NCBI GenBank assembly: GCA_910579925.1
Contig: CAJTVY010000014.1
Location: 1-64,000, forward strand
Reading direction: 5' to 3'
DNA: 64,000 nt
Source: an uncultured Dorea sp.
GTDB taxonomy: Bacteria > Bacillota > Clostridia > Lachnospirales > Lachnospiraceae
Part shown: positions 16,398 to 25,167 of the stretch, piece by piece
How positions within the stretch are numbered: position 1 is the first letter of the stretch
How the letters are laid out: each line of letters starts with the position of its first letter
The notes under the pieces: generated by a model
What the model saw: the letters and a program-made list of their open reading frames with translations, nothing else
The model's database searches: none
What the model was told of the DNA's origin: nothing
Program-made: the position numbers and the translations under genes

Positions 16398-18023
16398 CTA
16401 CTGAATCTCCCGAATCTTCTTACGAAGCGCAAGCACCTGGTTAGGAGCTACCGACAGCTCGTCAATCCCGATCTGAATCAGATACTCCGTCATATCCAGA
16501 TCCGCCGCCATATCCCCGCAGACACTGATATGCTTCTCTTCCAGATGAACATTGTTCGTAATAATCCGGATCATCTTAAGAAGCGCCGAGTGATGAGGAT
16601 TAAAATACCGTTCCAGTTTCTCATTCTGCCTGTCCATTCCTAAAGTAAGCTGCAGGAGGTCATTCGTTCCGATACTGAAAAAATCAACTTCTCTCGCAAG
16701 TTCTCCGCTGATCATGACCGCCGCGGGCGTCTCAATCATCACTCCTACGGGAATATCCGAATCAAAGGATGTCTTCTCCTTCTTCAGTTCCTTCTTCGCC
16801 TTCTCAAGCATCAGCTTTGCCAGCTTCACCTCTTCAATAGACGTAATCATCGGAAACATGATCGAAAGATTCCCAAACGCAGAGGCCCGCAGAATAGCCC
16901 GAAGCTGCGTCTTAAATACTTCTTCCTTATCCAGCGACACCCGGATTCCGCGGTACCCAATGGCCGGGTTCGGATCCGTCCCCAGATCAAGACAGTCTGC
17001 CGTCTTCTCTCCGCCCAGGTCAGCCGTTCTTATGACCACCTTCTTGATTCCCATCGACTCTGCGGCCAGCTTATATACCTGGAACTGATATTCTTCTGTC
17101 GGCGGCTTCGACCCGCTCTCCATGTAAAGAAACTCGCTTCTGAACAGCCCGATCCCGCCCGCATCGCATCGCAGCACATTCTCAATATCCTCCCGGTTCC
17201 CGATGTTCGCACAGACGTCGATCTTCTGACCGCTCTGGGTTATATTCTCCTTCCCCTTCAGACGTTCCAGGTTCTGTACCTGTGTATGGTTTGCATCCTG
17301 TTTCTGACGCATCTTGGTAATGGTTGTATAATCCGGCTCAATATAAATCTTACCCTCAAACCCATCCACGATGATCGTCTTGCCCTCATAATCTTTCTTC
17401 AACGCCTCTCCAAGCCCGATGACCGAAGGAATCCCTTTCGTACGGGCAAGCACCGCCGTATGAGAGTTAATGGTGCCGTACCTCGTTACAAACCCCAGAA
17501 CCTTTGTCTTATCAAGCTGAACCGCCTCGCTTGGATATAACTCTCCCGCCGCCAGCACGAACGGCTCGTCCATCAGCATCTTGTCCTTCCATCCTCTGGC
17601 CAGAATGTTCTGCAGACGGTTCGACACGTCCCACACGTCTGCATCATGTCCCTGTATATAATTCTTATCGTTCTCAACTGCCGTCGCTATAAAGCTCTCC
17701 GCCGCATTCTGAATCGCATACTCCGCATTCAGTTTCTGCTCCACAATGATACCCGTAACCTTGTCCACCAGATCCTGATCCTCCAGTATCATCTCCTGCA
17801 TCTCAAAAATCGCAGCATTCGCCTCTCCCACCTCTTTGGCGGCCGTCTCGTACAGTTCCTTTAATTCCTGTAACGCCTTCTGACGCGCCTTCTGGAAGCG
17901 CTGCACCTCTTTTTCGACATCTTTTACATAGATACGTCGGATCTCCTTGGAATCCCGCTTATAGAAGGATAACTTACCCATAGCGATTCCTTCTGATACT
18001 TTTTTCCCCGTCAATGTGATCAT
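16398..18023 (-). CDS. ptsI: Phosphoenolpyruvate-protein phosphotransferase (PTS enzyme I)
   Basis: This 541-residue enzyme takes phosphate from phosphoenolpyruvate onto a histidine and passes it to HPr, driving PTS sugar uptake. The swivel domain carries the active histidine in TINSHTAVLART; with this start it is His188, next to the reference position of about 189. The PEP-binding barrel has GLFRSEFLYM, the FFSIGTNDLLQ motif and VCGDMA near the end with the active cysteine. AGAGG lies upstream of the ATG at 18023. An ATG ten codons earlier (18053) is the alternative, but it sits at the predicted transcript start with no ribosome binding site. ptsH is not adjacent. Confidence 0.93.
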   Translation of the reverse strand: MITLTGKKVSEGIAMGKLSFYKRDSKEIRRIYVKDVEKEVQRFQKARQKALQELKELYETAAKEVGEANAAIFEMQEMILEDQDLVDKVTGIIVEQKLNAEYAIQNAAESFIATAVENDKNYIQGHDADVWDVSNRLQNILARGWKDKMLMDEPFVLAAGELYPSEAVQLDKTKVLGFVTRYGTINSHTAVLARTKGIPSVIGLGEALKKDYEGKTIIVDGFEGKIYIEPDYTTITKMRQKQDANHTQVQNLERLKGKENITQSGQKIDVCANIGNREDIENVLRCDAGGIGLFRSEFLYMESGSKPPTEEYQFQVYKLAAESMGIKKVVIRTADLGGEKTADCLDLGTDPNPAIGYRGIRVSLDKEEVFKTQLRAILRASAFGNLSIMFPMITSIEEVKLAKLMLEKAKKELKKEKTSFDSDIPVGVMIETPAAVMISGELAREVDFFSIGTNDLLQLTLGMDRQNEKLERYFNPHHSALLKMIRIITNNVHLEEKHISVCGDMAADLDMTEYLIQIGIDELSVAPNQVLALRKKIREIQ

Positions 18024-18155
18024 ACTCTCATCCTCTGTTATTGCTTTCTTCATCCATCACAGTATACTTTACACTTTTGCACACATTTCGTCAAGTAAAA
18101 TGATGATTCCACGATCTGTTTTATCGCAAAAATCTAAAAAAAATCGCCAAATCTC

Positions 18156-18184
18156 TTGACGCTTTTATAAATATATGCTAGTCT
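18156..18184 (+). promoter_or_regulatory. Promoter of the cold-shock gene
   Basis: TTGACG (18156-18161), 17-nt spacer, TAGTCT (18179-18184) with an extended TGC just before it. The roughly 67-nt AU-rich leader to the ATG at 18258 fits the structured cold-shock mRNA leaders known for csp genes. Confidence 0.6.
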
Positions 18185-18257
18185 ATTAGACAGTTATCTA
18201 TAGATTTAATTTATGGATGCGGAGATTCTAAATAACTTTATGTTTGGAGGTATTGTC

Positions 18258-18455
18258 ATGAAAGGTACAGTGAAGTGGTTCAACAACCAGAAAGGTTATG
18301 GTTTCATTTCTGATGAAACCGGCAATGATGTGTTCGTCCACTATTCAGGACTGAACATGGAAGGTTTCAAGTCGTTAGACGAGGGACAGAGTGTCGAGTA
18401 CGATGTAACGGAAGGTTCTAAGGGACCTCAGGCAGTGAATGTAACAAAGATCTAA
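18258..18455 (+). CDS. csp: Cold-shock domain protein
   Basis: This 65-residue single OB-fold RNA/DNA chaperone has RNP1 KGYGFISD (residues about 13-20) and RNP2 VFVHYS (about 26-31), after the usual start MKGTVKWFN. GGAGG at 18246-18250 supports the ATG at 18258; an upstream in-frame ATG at 18213 would add 15 non-family residues. It is expected to melt mRNA structure in the cytoplasm. A strong terminator follows. Confidence 0.95.
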   Translation: MKGTVKWFNNQKGYGFISDETGNDVFVHYSGLNMEGFKSLDEGQSVEYDVTEGSKGPQAVNVTKI

Positions 18456-18566
18456 GTAATGTAATGCAATGTAATTCTTTATAATCGTAATGAATGTACC
18501 TTTTATATATTAAATAGCAATATGATTTAGATATTTAAAAGCAATACATGAAATTCAGATTATGTG

Positions 18567-18599
18567 AAAGACCAGATAACTCTCAGCTATCTGGTCTTT
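18567..18599. terminator. Bidirectional terminator after csp
   Basis: Perfect 12-bp arms (AAAGACCAGATA at 18567-18578, TATCTGGTCTTT at 18588-18599) with a 9-nt loop and a T-run. The stop codon of the convergent SseB-like gene lies in the loop. Confidence 0.85.
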
Positions 18600-19329
18600 T
18601 TCGTATCTTGAACTGGACGTTTACGCCCAGAGGATTCAACACAACACCCTCGCTCTGCGCCGGAAGCAGATTCCTTAGTTTATCCGCCTCTACCACCATG
18701 GCCCGCAGCCCGTTTTGCCCATTGAACTTCTGAAATTCATGAGAATCCGTGAATAACGGCTGGTACATCTTCCCATCCTTTCCCTTAAGCGCCGGGATTG
18801 CTTTATCCTCCCTTACTCCAAAGATATATTTTCCCCTGCCGAAATGCGCAAGCATCTCCTCGTACAGCTCCGTCATCTCTTCAGTCATCGGCTGCCCCTG
18901 GTTTTTATGGAGTCCCTGCATAAAATAGATTGCCGTCAGATGAAGTTCCGGGTTCTCCACCCATATCTGCCCTTTCGGAAGCTGTTCCGGACGGTTGCGC
19001 CGGATCAGTTCATTCAGTTGTATGGAAATCCGGTCCGTCATCCCGTCGTTGACCACAATACAATTGACCCCCATAGGATAGAGGCTTGTATAAAACGGCA
19101 GAAAACTTTTCTGCTCAACCTTGATAACCTGTATCAGAGTCTTCTCCTCTAATAGTTCCTTTGCCCTTCTCTTCGCATCCTCTTCTCTGTAAAATACCAG
19201 AATCTGATCGTCATATGTCTCGGGATCACACTCCACAAAAGGCAGCCGCGTACACCCGGACAACAGAACATAGACTGCTTTGGAGAGCCTTAGCATCTCC
19301 AAAGCAGTTTTCTTCATATCCACGCTCAT
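18583..19329 (-). CDS. SseB-domain protein
   Basis: This 248-residue cytoplasmic protein resembles the SseB family: a C-terminal half with YQPLFTDSHEFQKFNGQNG (about residues 190-208) and the ending EGVVLNPLGVNVQF. The N-terminal third (about 1-120) is an extra region with YDDQILVFYREEDA. The biochemical role of SseB domains in Firmicutes is not known. It overlaps the Bfd-like gene by four bases and is the third gene of the ferritin operon, so a link to iron or stress handling is inferred from context only. Confidence 0.75.
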   Translation of the reverse strand: MSVDMKKTALEMLRLSKAVYVLLSGCTRLPFVECDPETYDDQILVFYREEDAKRRAKELLEEKTLIQVIKVEQKSFLPFYTSLYPMGVNCIVVNDGMTDRISIQLNELIRRNRPEQLPKGQIWVENPELHLTAIYFMQGLHKNQGQPMTEEMTELYEEMLAHFGRGKYIFGVREDKAIPALKGKDGKMYQPLFTDSHEFQKFNGQNGLRAMVVEADKLRNLLPAQSEGVVLNPLGVNVQFKIRKRPDS

Positions 19330-19514
19330 TCCACTCTTTCCTTCAATAATTTCTTCGTAAGCTTCTTAGCCTTTTTCTTGCATTTACCGCAGCCTTTGCC
19401 TGCCTTCGTAAGCTTCTTTACCTCTTTAAATGAATCTGCCCCGGCTTTCACCGCATCTGCGATGTCGCCCTTCGTCACGTTACGACAGGAGCAGATCACT
19501 TTCCTGCGGTTCAT
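19326..19514 (-). CDS. Bfd-like (2Fe-2S)-binding protein
   Basis: This 62-residue protein has four cysteines at 8, 10, 42 and 45, exactly the C-x-C-x31-C-x2-C spacing of bacterioferritin-associated ferredoxin, followed by a strongly basic tail (KKKAKKLTKKLLKE). Bfd proteins reduce the iron core of bacterioferritin to release Fe2+. The gene lies two bases downstream of ferritin and overlaps the SseB-like gene, so it probably serves as the iron-mobilising partner of this ferritin. The basic tail could help docking on an acidic ferritin surface. Confidence 0.8.
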   Translation of the reverse strand: MNRRKVICSCRNVTKGDIADAVKAGADSFKEVKKLTKAGKGCGKCKKKAKKLTKKLLKERVE

Positions 19515-19516
19515 GA

Positions 19517-20029
19517 TTAAAGTACCAGGGACGGTGCGGAATATGTACGTGCTCCAAGCTCGCTGTCCAGCATATACAGACTCTTCGGGTCGTCTCCGAA
19601 TAACTCGAACTTCTTCACCAGATTGTCCGCATTCGTCTCTTCCTCGCCCTGTTCCTTCACAAACCAGTCTAAGAACTGCATGGTACGGAAATCTTTCACA
19701 GAATACGCCGCATCATATATTCCATGAATCAGACTGGTTACATACTCCTCATGCTTTAATCCTTCTGCAAGGACAGACTTGGCGCTCTCAAGAGCAACGC
19801 CCGGCTTGTCAATGGCTTCCAGTTCTATCTTTTCCCCGTTGTTCTGGAGATACTGGATGAAAAGCATTGCATGATCCCTCTCCTCCTGGGCCTGGATCCT
19901 ATACCAGTTGCCAAAGCCGTCCAGACCATGGTCAAAATAGAAATTGGAGAAGTCCAGGTACAGGTAAGCAGAATAGAACTCTTTATTCACCTGCTGATTC
20001 AGTAATTCTACTACTTTTTTATCTAACAT
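19517..20029 (-). CDS. ftn: Ferritin (non-haem)
   Basis: This 170-residue iron-storage subunit forms a four-helix bundle that assembles into 24-mer shells and oxidises Fe2+. Visible ferroxidase residues are Glu17, Glu50 and His53 (EERDH), with a later Glu-rich helix (EEETNAD). Length is usual for FtnA. AAAGGAGG at 9-nt spacing supports the ATG. It is the first gene of a three-gene operon with the Bfd-like and SseB-like proteins, under a near-consensus promoter. No haem-ligand case for bacterioferritin was made. Confidence 0.93.
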   Translation of the reverse strand: MLDKKVVELLNQQVNKEFYSAYLYLDFSNFYFDHGLDGFGNWYRIQAQEERDHAMLFIQYLQNNGEKIELEAIDKPGVALESAKSVLAEGLKHEEYVTSLIHGIYDAAYSVKDFRTMQFLDWFVKEQGEEETNADNLVKKFELFGDDPKSLYMLDSELGARTYSAPSLVL

Positions 20030-20066
20030 GATAAATATCCTCCTTTGTTAAGTTTAATTCTTCATT

Positions 20067-20095
20067 ATTATACACTTCACACCATTCATTTTCAA
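20067..20095 (-). promoter_or_regulatory. Promoter of the ferritin operon
   Basis: Minus strand: TTGAAA (20095-20090), 17-nt spacer, perfect TATAAT (20072-20067). The leader is about 30 nt. Confidence 0.75.
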
Positions 20096-20129
20096 GAGGG
20101 GAATATTTCTGAGAATATATGCCTGAAAA

Positions 20130-20166
20130 GGAAATGCCGGGAAATAAGACAATTCCCGGCATTTCC
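20130..20166 (-). terminator. Terminator of the iorAB-paaK-ACT operon
   Basis: Perfect 14-bp stem (20130-20143 with 20153-20166, arm GGAAATGCCGGGAA), 9-nt loop, followed on the minus strand by TTTTC. It lies 15 nt past the ACT-domain gene. Confidence 0.88.
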
Positions 20167-20180
20167 TGTATATTCAGAAT

Positions 20181-20624
20181 CTACTGATTTGCCCGATATG
20201 CTTCATCAGCGCTGTAGACGTCAAAACCGCTTCCTTTCAGGATGTCAATCACCCGGGCCGGGTCGTCGCTTTTAAGAACTGCGGCTGCATCGCTTCCATT
20301 GGCAAAAGCATACATATATTCTACGTTCACTTCTCCTTCTACGATCTGGTGCATGGCCCTGCTTAAGGATCCTGTAGCATGAGGGACACGTAAGGCCACT
20401 ACGTCTGTGAGCATGGCCGTAATTCCTGCCTCCTTAAGCGCTGAACGCCCCAAATGCGGGTCGGAAACGATCATACGCAACATTCCATAGTCCGACGTGT
20501 CCGCAAGGCTTAAAGCGACGATATTTACGTCCTTCTTTGCAAGGACTTTCAGAACGTCATCGAGGCGGCCTTCTCTGTTCTCCAAAAATACTGATAATTG
20601 CTGAATTGTATTGCTTACACCCAT
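20181..20624 (-). CDS. Tandem ACT-domain protein
   Basis: This 147-residue protein has two ACT folds (about 5-70, with LENREGRLDDVLKVLAKKDV, and 75-140, with GSLSRAMHQIVEGEVNVEY). ACT domains bind amino acids and regulate metabolic enzymes. It follows paaK by 15 nt in the aryl-pyruvate operon. This pairing with phenylacetate-CoA ligase is common in anaerobes, so it probably senses an aromatic amino acid or related acid. No catalytic residues are seen. Confidence 0.85.
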   Translation of the reverse strand: MGVSNTIQQLSVFLENREGRLDDVLKVLAKKDVNIVALSLADTSDYGMLRMIVSDPHLGRSALKEAGITAMLTDVVALRVPHATGSLSRAMHQIVEGEVNVEYMYAFANGSDAAAVLKSDDPARVIDILKGSGFDVYSADEAYRANQ

Positions 20625-20639
20625 GATCTTTCCCTCCTC

Positions 20640-21971
20640 TTACAACTCTCTGTTATCAATGACACGTTTTGCCTTGCCTTCGCTTCTCTGAATGGTCTTT
20701 GGCTCCACAAGCTTCACTCTTACAGATACTCCAAGGGCCTGTTTCAGTACGGCTCCCACTCTGCTCTTTAATGCATCCAGTTTACGGATCTCATCAGAGA
20801 AATATTTCTCGTCCACTTCTACCATGACGGTCAGGACATCCAGGTTGTTCTCACGGTCAACAATCAGCATATAGTGAGGCGCAACGCCGCCGCCCATGGA
20901 CAGAAGCGCAGTCTCTACCTGCGTCGGGAATACATTGACGCCGCGGATTACCTTCATATCATCGGTACGTCCGGTGAACTTCTGGATTCTCGGCAGCGTA
21001 CGTCCGCATTCGCAGGTACTGTGCTCGATACTGGTCAGATCCTTGGTCCTGTAACGAAGCAGAGGCATCCCCTCTTTGGCAAGAGTCGTAAAGACAAGTT
21101 CGCCCGTCTCATTATCTGCACACGCAGACTGATCCCCAGGGTTTAACACTTCCGGATAGAAATAATCCTCGTACACATGCAGGCCTTTATGGTGAATACA
21201 GTCCATAGCGACTCCCGGACCCGTAATCTCACACAATCCATAGATGTCGAAACTATTGATGTGGAAAATACTCTCGATCTTCTTACGCATTTCGTCCGTC
21301 CACGGCTCCGCGCCATTAATAGAGGCCTTGATCTGCAGACGGTCTACAATCCCCGCCTCCTGGGCGGCCTCCGCAAGATACATAGCATAAGACGGCGTAC
21401 ATGCAAATGCCGTCGCTCCGAAATCTTCCATACACATCAGCTGACGCTTCGTATTACCGGAAGACATCGGGATCGCCATTGCGCCCAGCGCCTGTGCTCC
21501 CAGATCCAGTCCCATTCCTCCGGTAAACAGTCCATATCCGTAACATACATGAATACGGTCCGCCGCGGTCAGTCCCGCCATGGTAAGCCCTCTGGCGACG
21601 CACTCGCCCCATACGTCCACATCCTTCTGGGTATAAGAAGCAAGGGTGAGCTTACCTGTGGTTCCGGAAGTCCCCTGTACGCGGGCAATCTTCTCCTTCG
21701 GAACCGCCAGAAGCCCGAAGGGATAGTGATCCCTTAAATCCTCCTTCGTTGTGAAAGGAAGCTTTCGAATATCTTCAATCCCTTTAATATCACCAGGCTC
21801 TACGCCCAGATCATCCATTTTCTTACGGTAGAATTCAACATTTTCGTAAACATTCTTCACCTGCTTTACCAGACGTTCGCTCTGAAGGGCATTCATCTCG
21901 TCCCTGCTCATACACTCCGTCTTCGGGTCTCTGATCATTTCTTTCCAGTTTTCTATCGCTACTCCAGCCAT
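20640..21971 (-). CDS. paaK: Phenylacetate-CoA ligase
   Basis: This 443-residue adenylate-forming enzyme joins arylacetates (phenylacetate, indoleacetate) to CoA using ATP, or may run backwards to harvest energy from arylacetyl-CoA. Motifs: ECMSRDEM near the start, VQGTSGTTGKLTLASYT phosphate loop, YGLFTGGMGLDLG and YGLCEITGPGVA, and a C-terminal ACT-like lid with RVIDNREL. The ATG at 21971 has CAGGAG at 9 nt and gives the family's usual length. The frame is open to a GTG at 22043, adding 24 atypical residues. It lies between iorB and the ACT gene. Confidence 0.9.
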   Translation of the reverse strand: MAGVAIENWKEMIRDPKTECMSRDEMNALQSERLVKQVKNVYENVEFYRKKMDDLGVEPGDIKGIEDIRKLPFTTKEDLRDHYPFGLLAVPKEKIARVQGTSGTTGKLTLASYTQKDVDVWGECVARGLTMAGLTAADRIHVCYGYGLFTGGMGLDLGAQALGAMAIPMSSGNTKRQLMCMEDFGATAFACTPSYAMYLAEAAQEAGIVDRLQIKASINGAEPWTDEMRKKIESIFHINSFDIYGLCEITGPGVAMDCIHHKGLHVYEDYFYPEVLNPGDQSACADNETGELVFTTLAKEGMPLLRYRTKDLTSIEHSTCECGRTLPRIQKFTGRTDDMKVIRGVNVFPTQVETALLSMGGGVAPHYMLIVDRENNLDVLTVMVEVDEKYFSDEIRKLDALKSRVGAVLKQALGVSVRVKLVEPKTIQRSEGKAKRVIDNREL

Positions 21972-22083
21972 TTTTTCATACTCCTGTTCTGATTTTCTAT
22001 TTTTACTACGGTCTGAAACCATAAAGTATTCCATTTTCTTCACAGTTCCTCAGTGCCAACCTGTAATAACACCTCCTTCTATA

Positions 22084-22656
22084 TCAGGCAAGCTGATATC
22101 CCACGTCAAACGCCTGCCTGTTAATCTCTACCGTCTTCGGAGGCACGGTATCTGCAATCACGTCATACCATTCCTCCCTGGTAAAGTCCATATGCTGTGC
22201 GGCAATCCCCAGCACAATCAGATTAAACACCTTGGGATTGCCAAGCTTTTTCGATTCTTCTGTGGCATTTACCGTATAGACCTTGTGAGCCTTCTTTAAC
22301 GTCTCTATAATCCCTTCCGGGTACGCGGCCGCACCGATCACCACCGGAATCGGGTCGATCCGCCAGTCATTCACGATCAGCGCACCGTCTTTCTTTAGAA
22401 AATGCGCATACCGCAAAGCCTCCAGCCTCTCAAACGCGATGAGAATGTCCGCCTGTCCCTCTTCCACAATAGGTTCAGCCACCTTCTTGCCATAGCGGAC
22501 GAACGTCACCACGCTTCCGCCTCTCTGCGCCATGCCGTGTACCTCAGAAAGCTTCACGTCATACCCGCCGGCAGTGGCAAGGCCGCCTAAGATCCTGCTG
22601 GTCAGAAGGGTTCCCTGTCCGCCGACACCCACGATCATAATATTCTTCCCCGCCAT
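22084..22656 (-). CDS. iorB: Indolepyruvate ferredoxin oxidoreductase, beta subunit
   Basis: This 190-residue gamma-type domain of the 2-oxoacid:ferredoxin oxidoreductase family starts MIVGVGGQGTLLTSRIL and has HGMAQRGGSVV (about residues 40-50). It pairs with IorA to convert indolepyruvate or phenylpyruvate to arylacetyl-CoA with reduction of ferredoxin. Its ATG overlaps the iorA stop by one base. Confidence 0.93.
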   Translation of the reverse strand: MAGKNIMIVGVGGQGTLLTSRILGGLATAGGYDVKLSEVHGMAQRGGSVVTFVRYGKKVAEPIVEEGQADILIAFERLEALRYAHFLKKDGALIVNDWRIDPIPVVIGAAAYPEGIIETLKKAHKVYTVNATEESKKLGNPKVFNLIVLGIAAQHMDFTREEWYDVIADTVPPKTVEINRQAFDVGYQLA

Positions 22657-24422
22657 TATCTGTCACCTTCCTTCACTAACTCGATTGCGCCAAACCTGCA
22701 CAGATCCTTACAAAGCCCGCAGCCCGTACACATGGTATCGTCAATCCGAACCGTTCCGTTCTCCCTTTTCGTCATCGCAGGACAGCCCGGCTTCATGCAC
22801 ATACCACATTTTTTACATTGATCCTCCTGCACAAGATACAGAGGCTTCTTCTCCTTACTGAGCAGAACGCACGGAGTCTTCGTGATGATTACAGACACTT
22901 CATCTTTCGCTGCTTCTTCTCTGATTACCTTCTCCAGGGTCTCAAGGTCAAACGCATTCACCTCTGTCACGTTCTTAACACCAATTGCCCTGCACAGAGC
23001 CGGAATGTCAATTGCGTATGTAGGATCACCCATAAGAGTCTTCCCTGTTGCCGCATGATCCTGATGGCCCGTCATGCCTGTAGTGGAGTTATCCAGGATC
23101 AGTACCGTACCGGCAGACTGATTGTAAACCATATTCATCAGCGAATTCACGCCCGTATGGAGAAACGTGGAATCACCGATGGCTGCCACCCAGTTCTTAA
23201 TATACTCCCTCCCCTTCGCCTTCTCCATTCCATGAAGGCTGGAAATGCTGGAGCCCATACAGATGGTCGTATCCACCGCACTTAAGGGTGCGACGGCTCC
23301 CAGCGTATAACATCCGATGTCTCCCGCCACATGAAGGTTCAGCTTCTTCACAACATAGTAAACGCTTCTGTGGGGACATCCCGGACAAAGGATCGGCGGT
23401 CTGACCGGAACCTGCGCCGGCGCAGCGGTATCCGGCTTCTCTCCCAGAATCGCCTCACGGATCATATTGGCACTATACTCGCCCTGCACGGTAAAGATCT
23501 CTTTTCCCGTCGCCTTTATCCCCCAGGACTTCACCTGCTCCTCGATAACCGGATCCAGCTCTTCTATGATATACAGTTCCTCTACTTTTGCAGCAAAATC
23601 CTCAATCAGCTTTCTTGGCAGCGGATTCACCATTCCAAGCTTCAGTACCGAAGCATCCGGCATGGCCTCTTTCACGTACTGATAGGGAATTCCACTGGTA
23701 ATCACGCCAATCGACCTGCTTTTCATCTCCACCCGGTTCAAAGGCAGCGTATTGGCCGCCTCAGCCAGTTCCAGATTCCGCTTCTCAATCTCTATATGGC
23801 GCATCTTCGCATTGGCAGGCATCATGACCGTCCTTCTGATATCCTTCTCATAAGGCTTATCTTCTACGTCTTCCCTCTCGCCAAGTTCCACGACTCCCTG
23901 GGAATGAGCAAGCCTCGTGGTCGTGCGGAACACAAAGGGACGATCGAACTTCTCACTTAATTCAAAGGCCAGTTTCATGAATTCCTTTGCCTCCGCACTA
24001 TCCGACGGCTCCAGCACCGGAAGCTGCGCGGCCCTTGCAACCATCCGGGTATCCTGCTCGTTCTGGGAACTGTAAAGCCCCGGATCGTCTGCAACAACGA
24101 TGACCAGACCGCCCCTGACCCCCATATAGGAAACCGTATATGCCGGGTCTGCCGCAACATTGAATCCTACATGCTTCATGCAGGACATGGCCCGGACTCC
24201 TGCAACAGAAGCTCCGATTGCTACCTCTGTCGCCACCTTCTCATTCGGGGACCACTCACAGTACAGATCTTCTTTATACTGCACCAGATACTCGCTGATC
24301 TCCGTACTCGGCGTACCCGGATATGCCGCCGAAACCTTTACCCCTGCCTCATAGGCGCCCCGGGCAATGGCCTCATTGCCAAGCATGATTACTTTCTTCT
24401 TGTCTGACATTCTATCTTCCAT
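22656..24422 (-). CDS. iorA: Indolepyruvate ferredoxin oxidoreductase, alpha subunit
   Basis: This 588-residue thiamine-diphosphate enzyme performs oxidative decarboxylation of aryl-pyruvates made by transamination of aromatic amino acids. The pyrimidine-binding domain comes first (GNEAIARGAYEAGVKVSAAYPGTP split across residues 14-37), then the TPP domain with PHRSVYYV, GDIGCYTLG and IGDSTFLHTG. At the C-terminus are two ferredoxin-type 4Fe-4S motifs (CKKCGMCMKPGCP and CTGCGLCKDLC). The ATG four codons in (24410) is an alternative start. The operon iorA-iorB-paaK-ACT is transcribed from the promoter at 24503. Confidence 0.95.
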   Translation of the reverse strand: MEDRMSDKKKVIMLGNEAIARGAYEAGVKVSAAYPGTPSTEISEYLVQYKEDLYCEWSPNEKVATEVAIGASVAGVRAMSCMKHVGFNVAADPAYTVSYMGVRGGLVIVVADDPGLYSSQNEQDTRMVARAAQLPVLEPSDSAEAKEFMKLAFELSEKFDRPFVFRTTTRLAHSQGVVELGEREDVEDKPYEKDIRRTVMMPANAKMRHIEIEKRNLELAEAANTLPLNRVEMKSRSIGVITSGIPYQYVKEAMPDASVLKLGMVNPLPRKLIEDFAAKVEELYIIEELDPVIEEQVKSWGIKATGKEIFTVQGEYSANMIREAILGEKPDTAAPAQVPVRPPILCPGCPHRSVYYVVKKLNLHVAGDIGCYTLGAVAPLSAVDTTICMGSSISSLHGMEKAKGREYIKNWVAAIGDSTFLHTGVNSLMNMVYNQSAGTVLILDNSTTGMTGHQDHAATGKTLMGDPTYAIDIPALCRAIGVKNVTEVNAFDLETLEKVIREEAAKDEVSVIITKTPCVLLSKEKKPLYLVQEDQCKKCGMCMKPGCPAMTKRENGTVRIDDTMCTGCGLCKDLCRFGAIELVKEGDR

Positions 24423-24502
24423 CCTTTCGTACTCTTAGAAATGATACTTTCTATTGTAATCCTGACACCAGTCTCAATATGCTTCTTTTCAATTTCTTAC
24501 AT

Positions 24503-24531
24503 AGTATACCACAATACTTTCACGGTTTAAA
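24503..24531 (-). promoter_or_regulatory. Promoter of iorAB-paaK-ACT
   Basis: Minus strand: TTTAAA (24531-24526), 17-nt spacer ending in an extended TGG, TATACT (24508-24503). The leader is about 75 nt. Confidence 0.6.
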
Positions 24532-24586
24532 GCATTAATTTAGGGAAATTATGAATTTTTAATAAATGAATCCTGCAGAACAACCC

Positions 24587-25069
24587 TCAGACTGCTCCAT
24601 GGCGTTTACAGGTAAATTCTCCCGCCTCTACCCGGATTATTCCCACGGCCTGCCCAAGTTTCGGATTCTTTTCTAATTCTTCAAACTCCTTTCCAGTCTG
24701 ATGCTTCATAATCAATGCCAGCGCCATAAGCTTTTCCTCCGGTTCTGTAACGATCTGCGCCCTGCCGTTTCCGACCAGGCTGGCATAATGATAACTATAC
24801 TCACAGGCCGTTTTCCCTGTAACCAGTTCGTGGACCCCGTCCAACTCAATCCCTACCGCCGGATTCTTCTGAATCAGTTCCAGCTTCTTTCCTTCCCTGG
24901 CTCCGTGGAAATAAAGCACCAGCTTCTCATCTTCATATATGTACCCGAAATTCACAGGCACGATATAGATCTTCTCCCCATCCATCATCCCGATCCTGCA
25001 CACCTTACAGGATTCAATGATCTGAAGGATTCCTTCTGCGTCCTTCACTTCACGGTCAGTTCTACGCAT
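24587..25069 (-). CDS. Pyridoxamine 5'-phosphate oxidase-like flavoprotein (NimA group)
   Basis: This 160-residue split-barrel FMN-binding protein begins MRRTDREV and has the core CRIGMMDGEKIYIVPVNFGY (residues about 23-42) and the fold's VLYFHGAREGKKLELIQKNP. This group includes 5-nitroimidazole reductases (Nim), but most members have unknown substrates. AAGGAGGG precedes the ATG. It stands alone between the ior promoter and the alcohol dehydrogenase promoter. Confidence 0.85.
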   Translation of the reverse strand: MRRTDREVKDAEGILQIIESCKVCRIGMMDGEKIYIVPVNFGYIYEDEKLVLYFHGAREGKKLELIQKNPAVGIELDGVHELVTGKTACEYSYHYASLVGNGRAQIVTEPEEKLMALALIMKHQTGKEFEELEKNPKLGQAVGIIRVEAGEFTCKRHGAV

Positions 25070-25137
25070 ATCTTCACCCTCCTTTGTCTTAATCTTTAAT
25101 ATTATAGCATTCCAGCCTGCGCCATGAAAATAAAAAA

Positions 25138-25166
25138 TTGAAAAAACCTCGCAAATGGCGTAAGAT
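25138..25166 (+). promoter_or_regulatory. Candidate promoter of the alcohol dehydrogenase gene
   Basis: TTGAAA (25138-25143), 17-nt spacer, TAAGAT (25161-25166). The predicted start falls in the palindrome at 25168-25198. Confidence 0.5.
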
Positions 25167-25167
25167 G

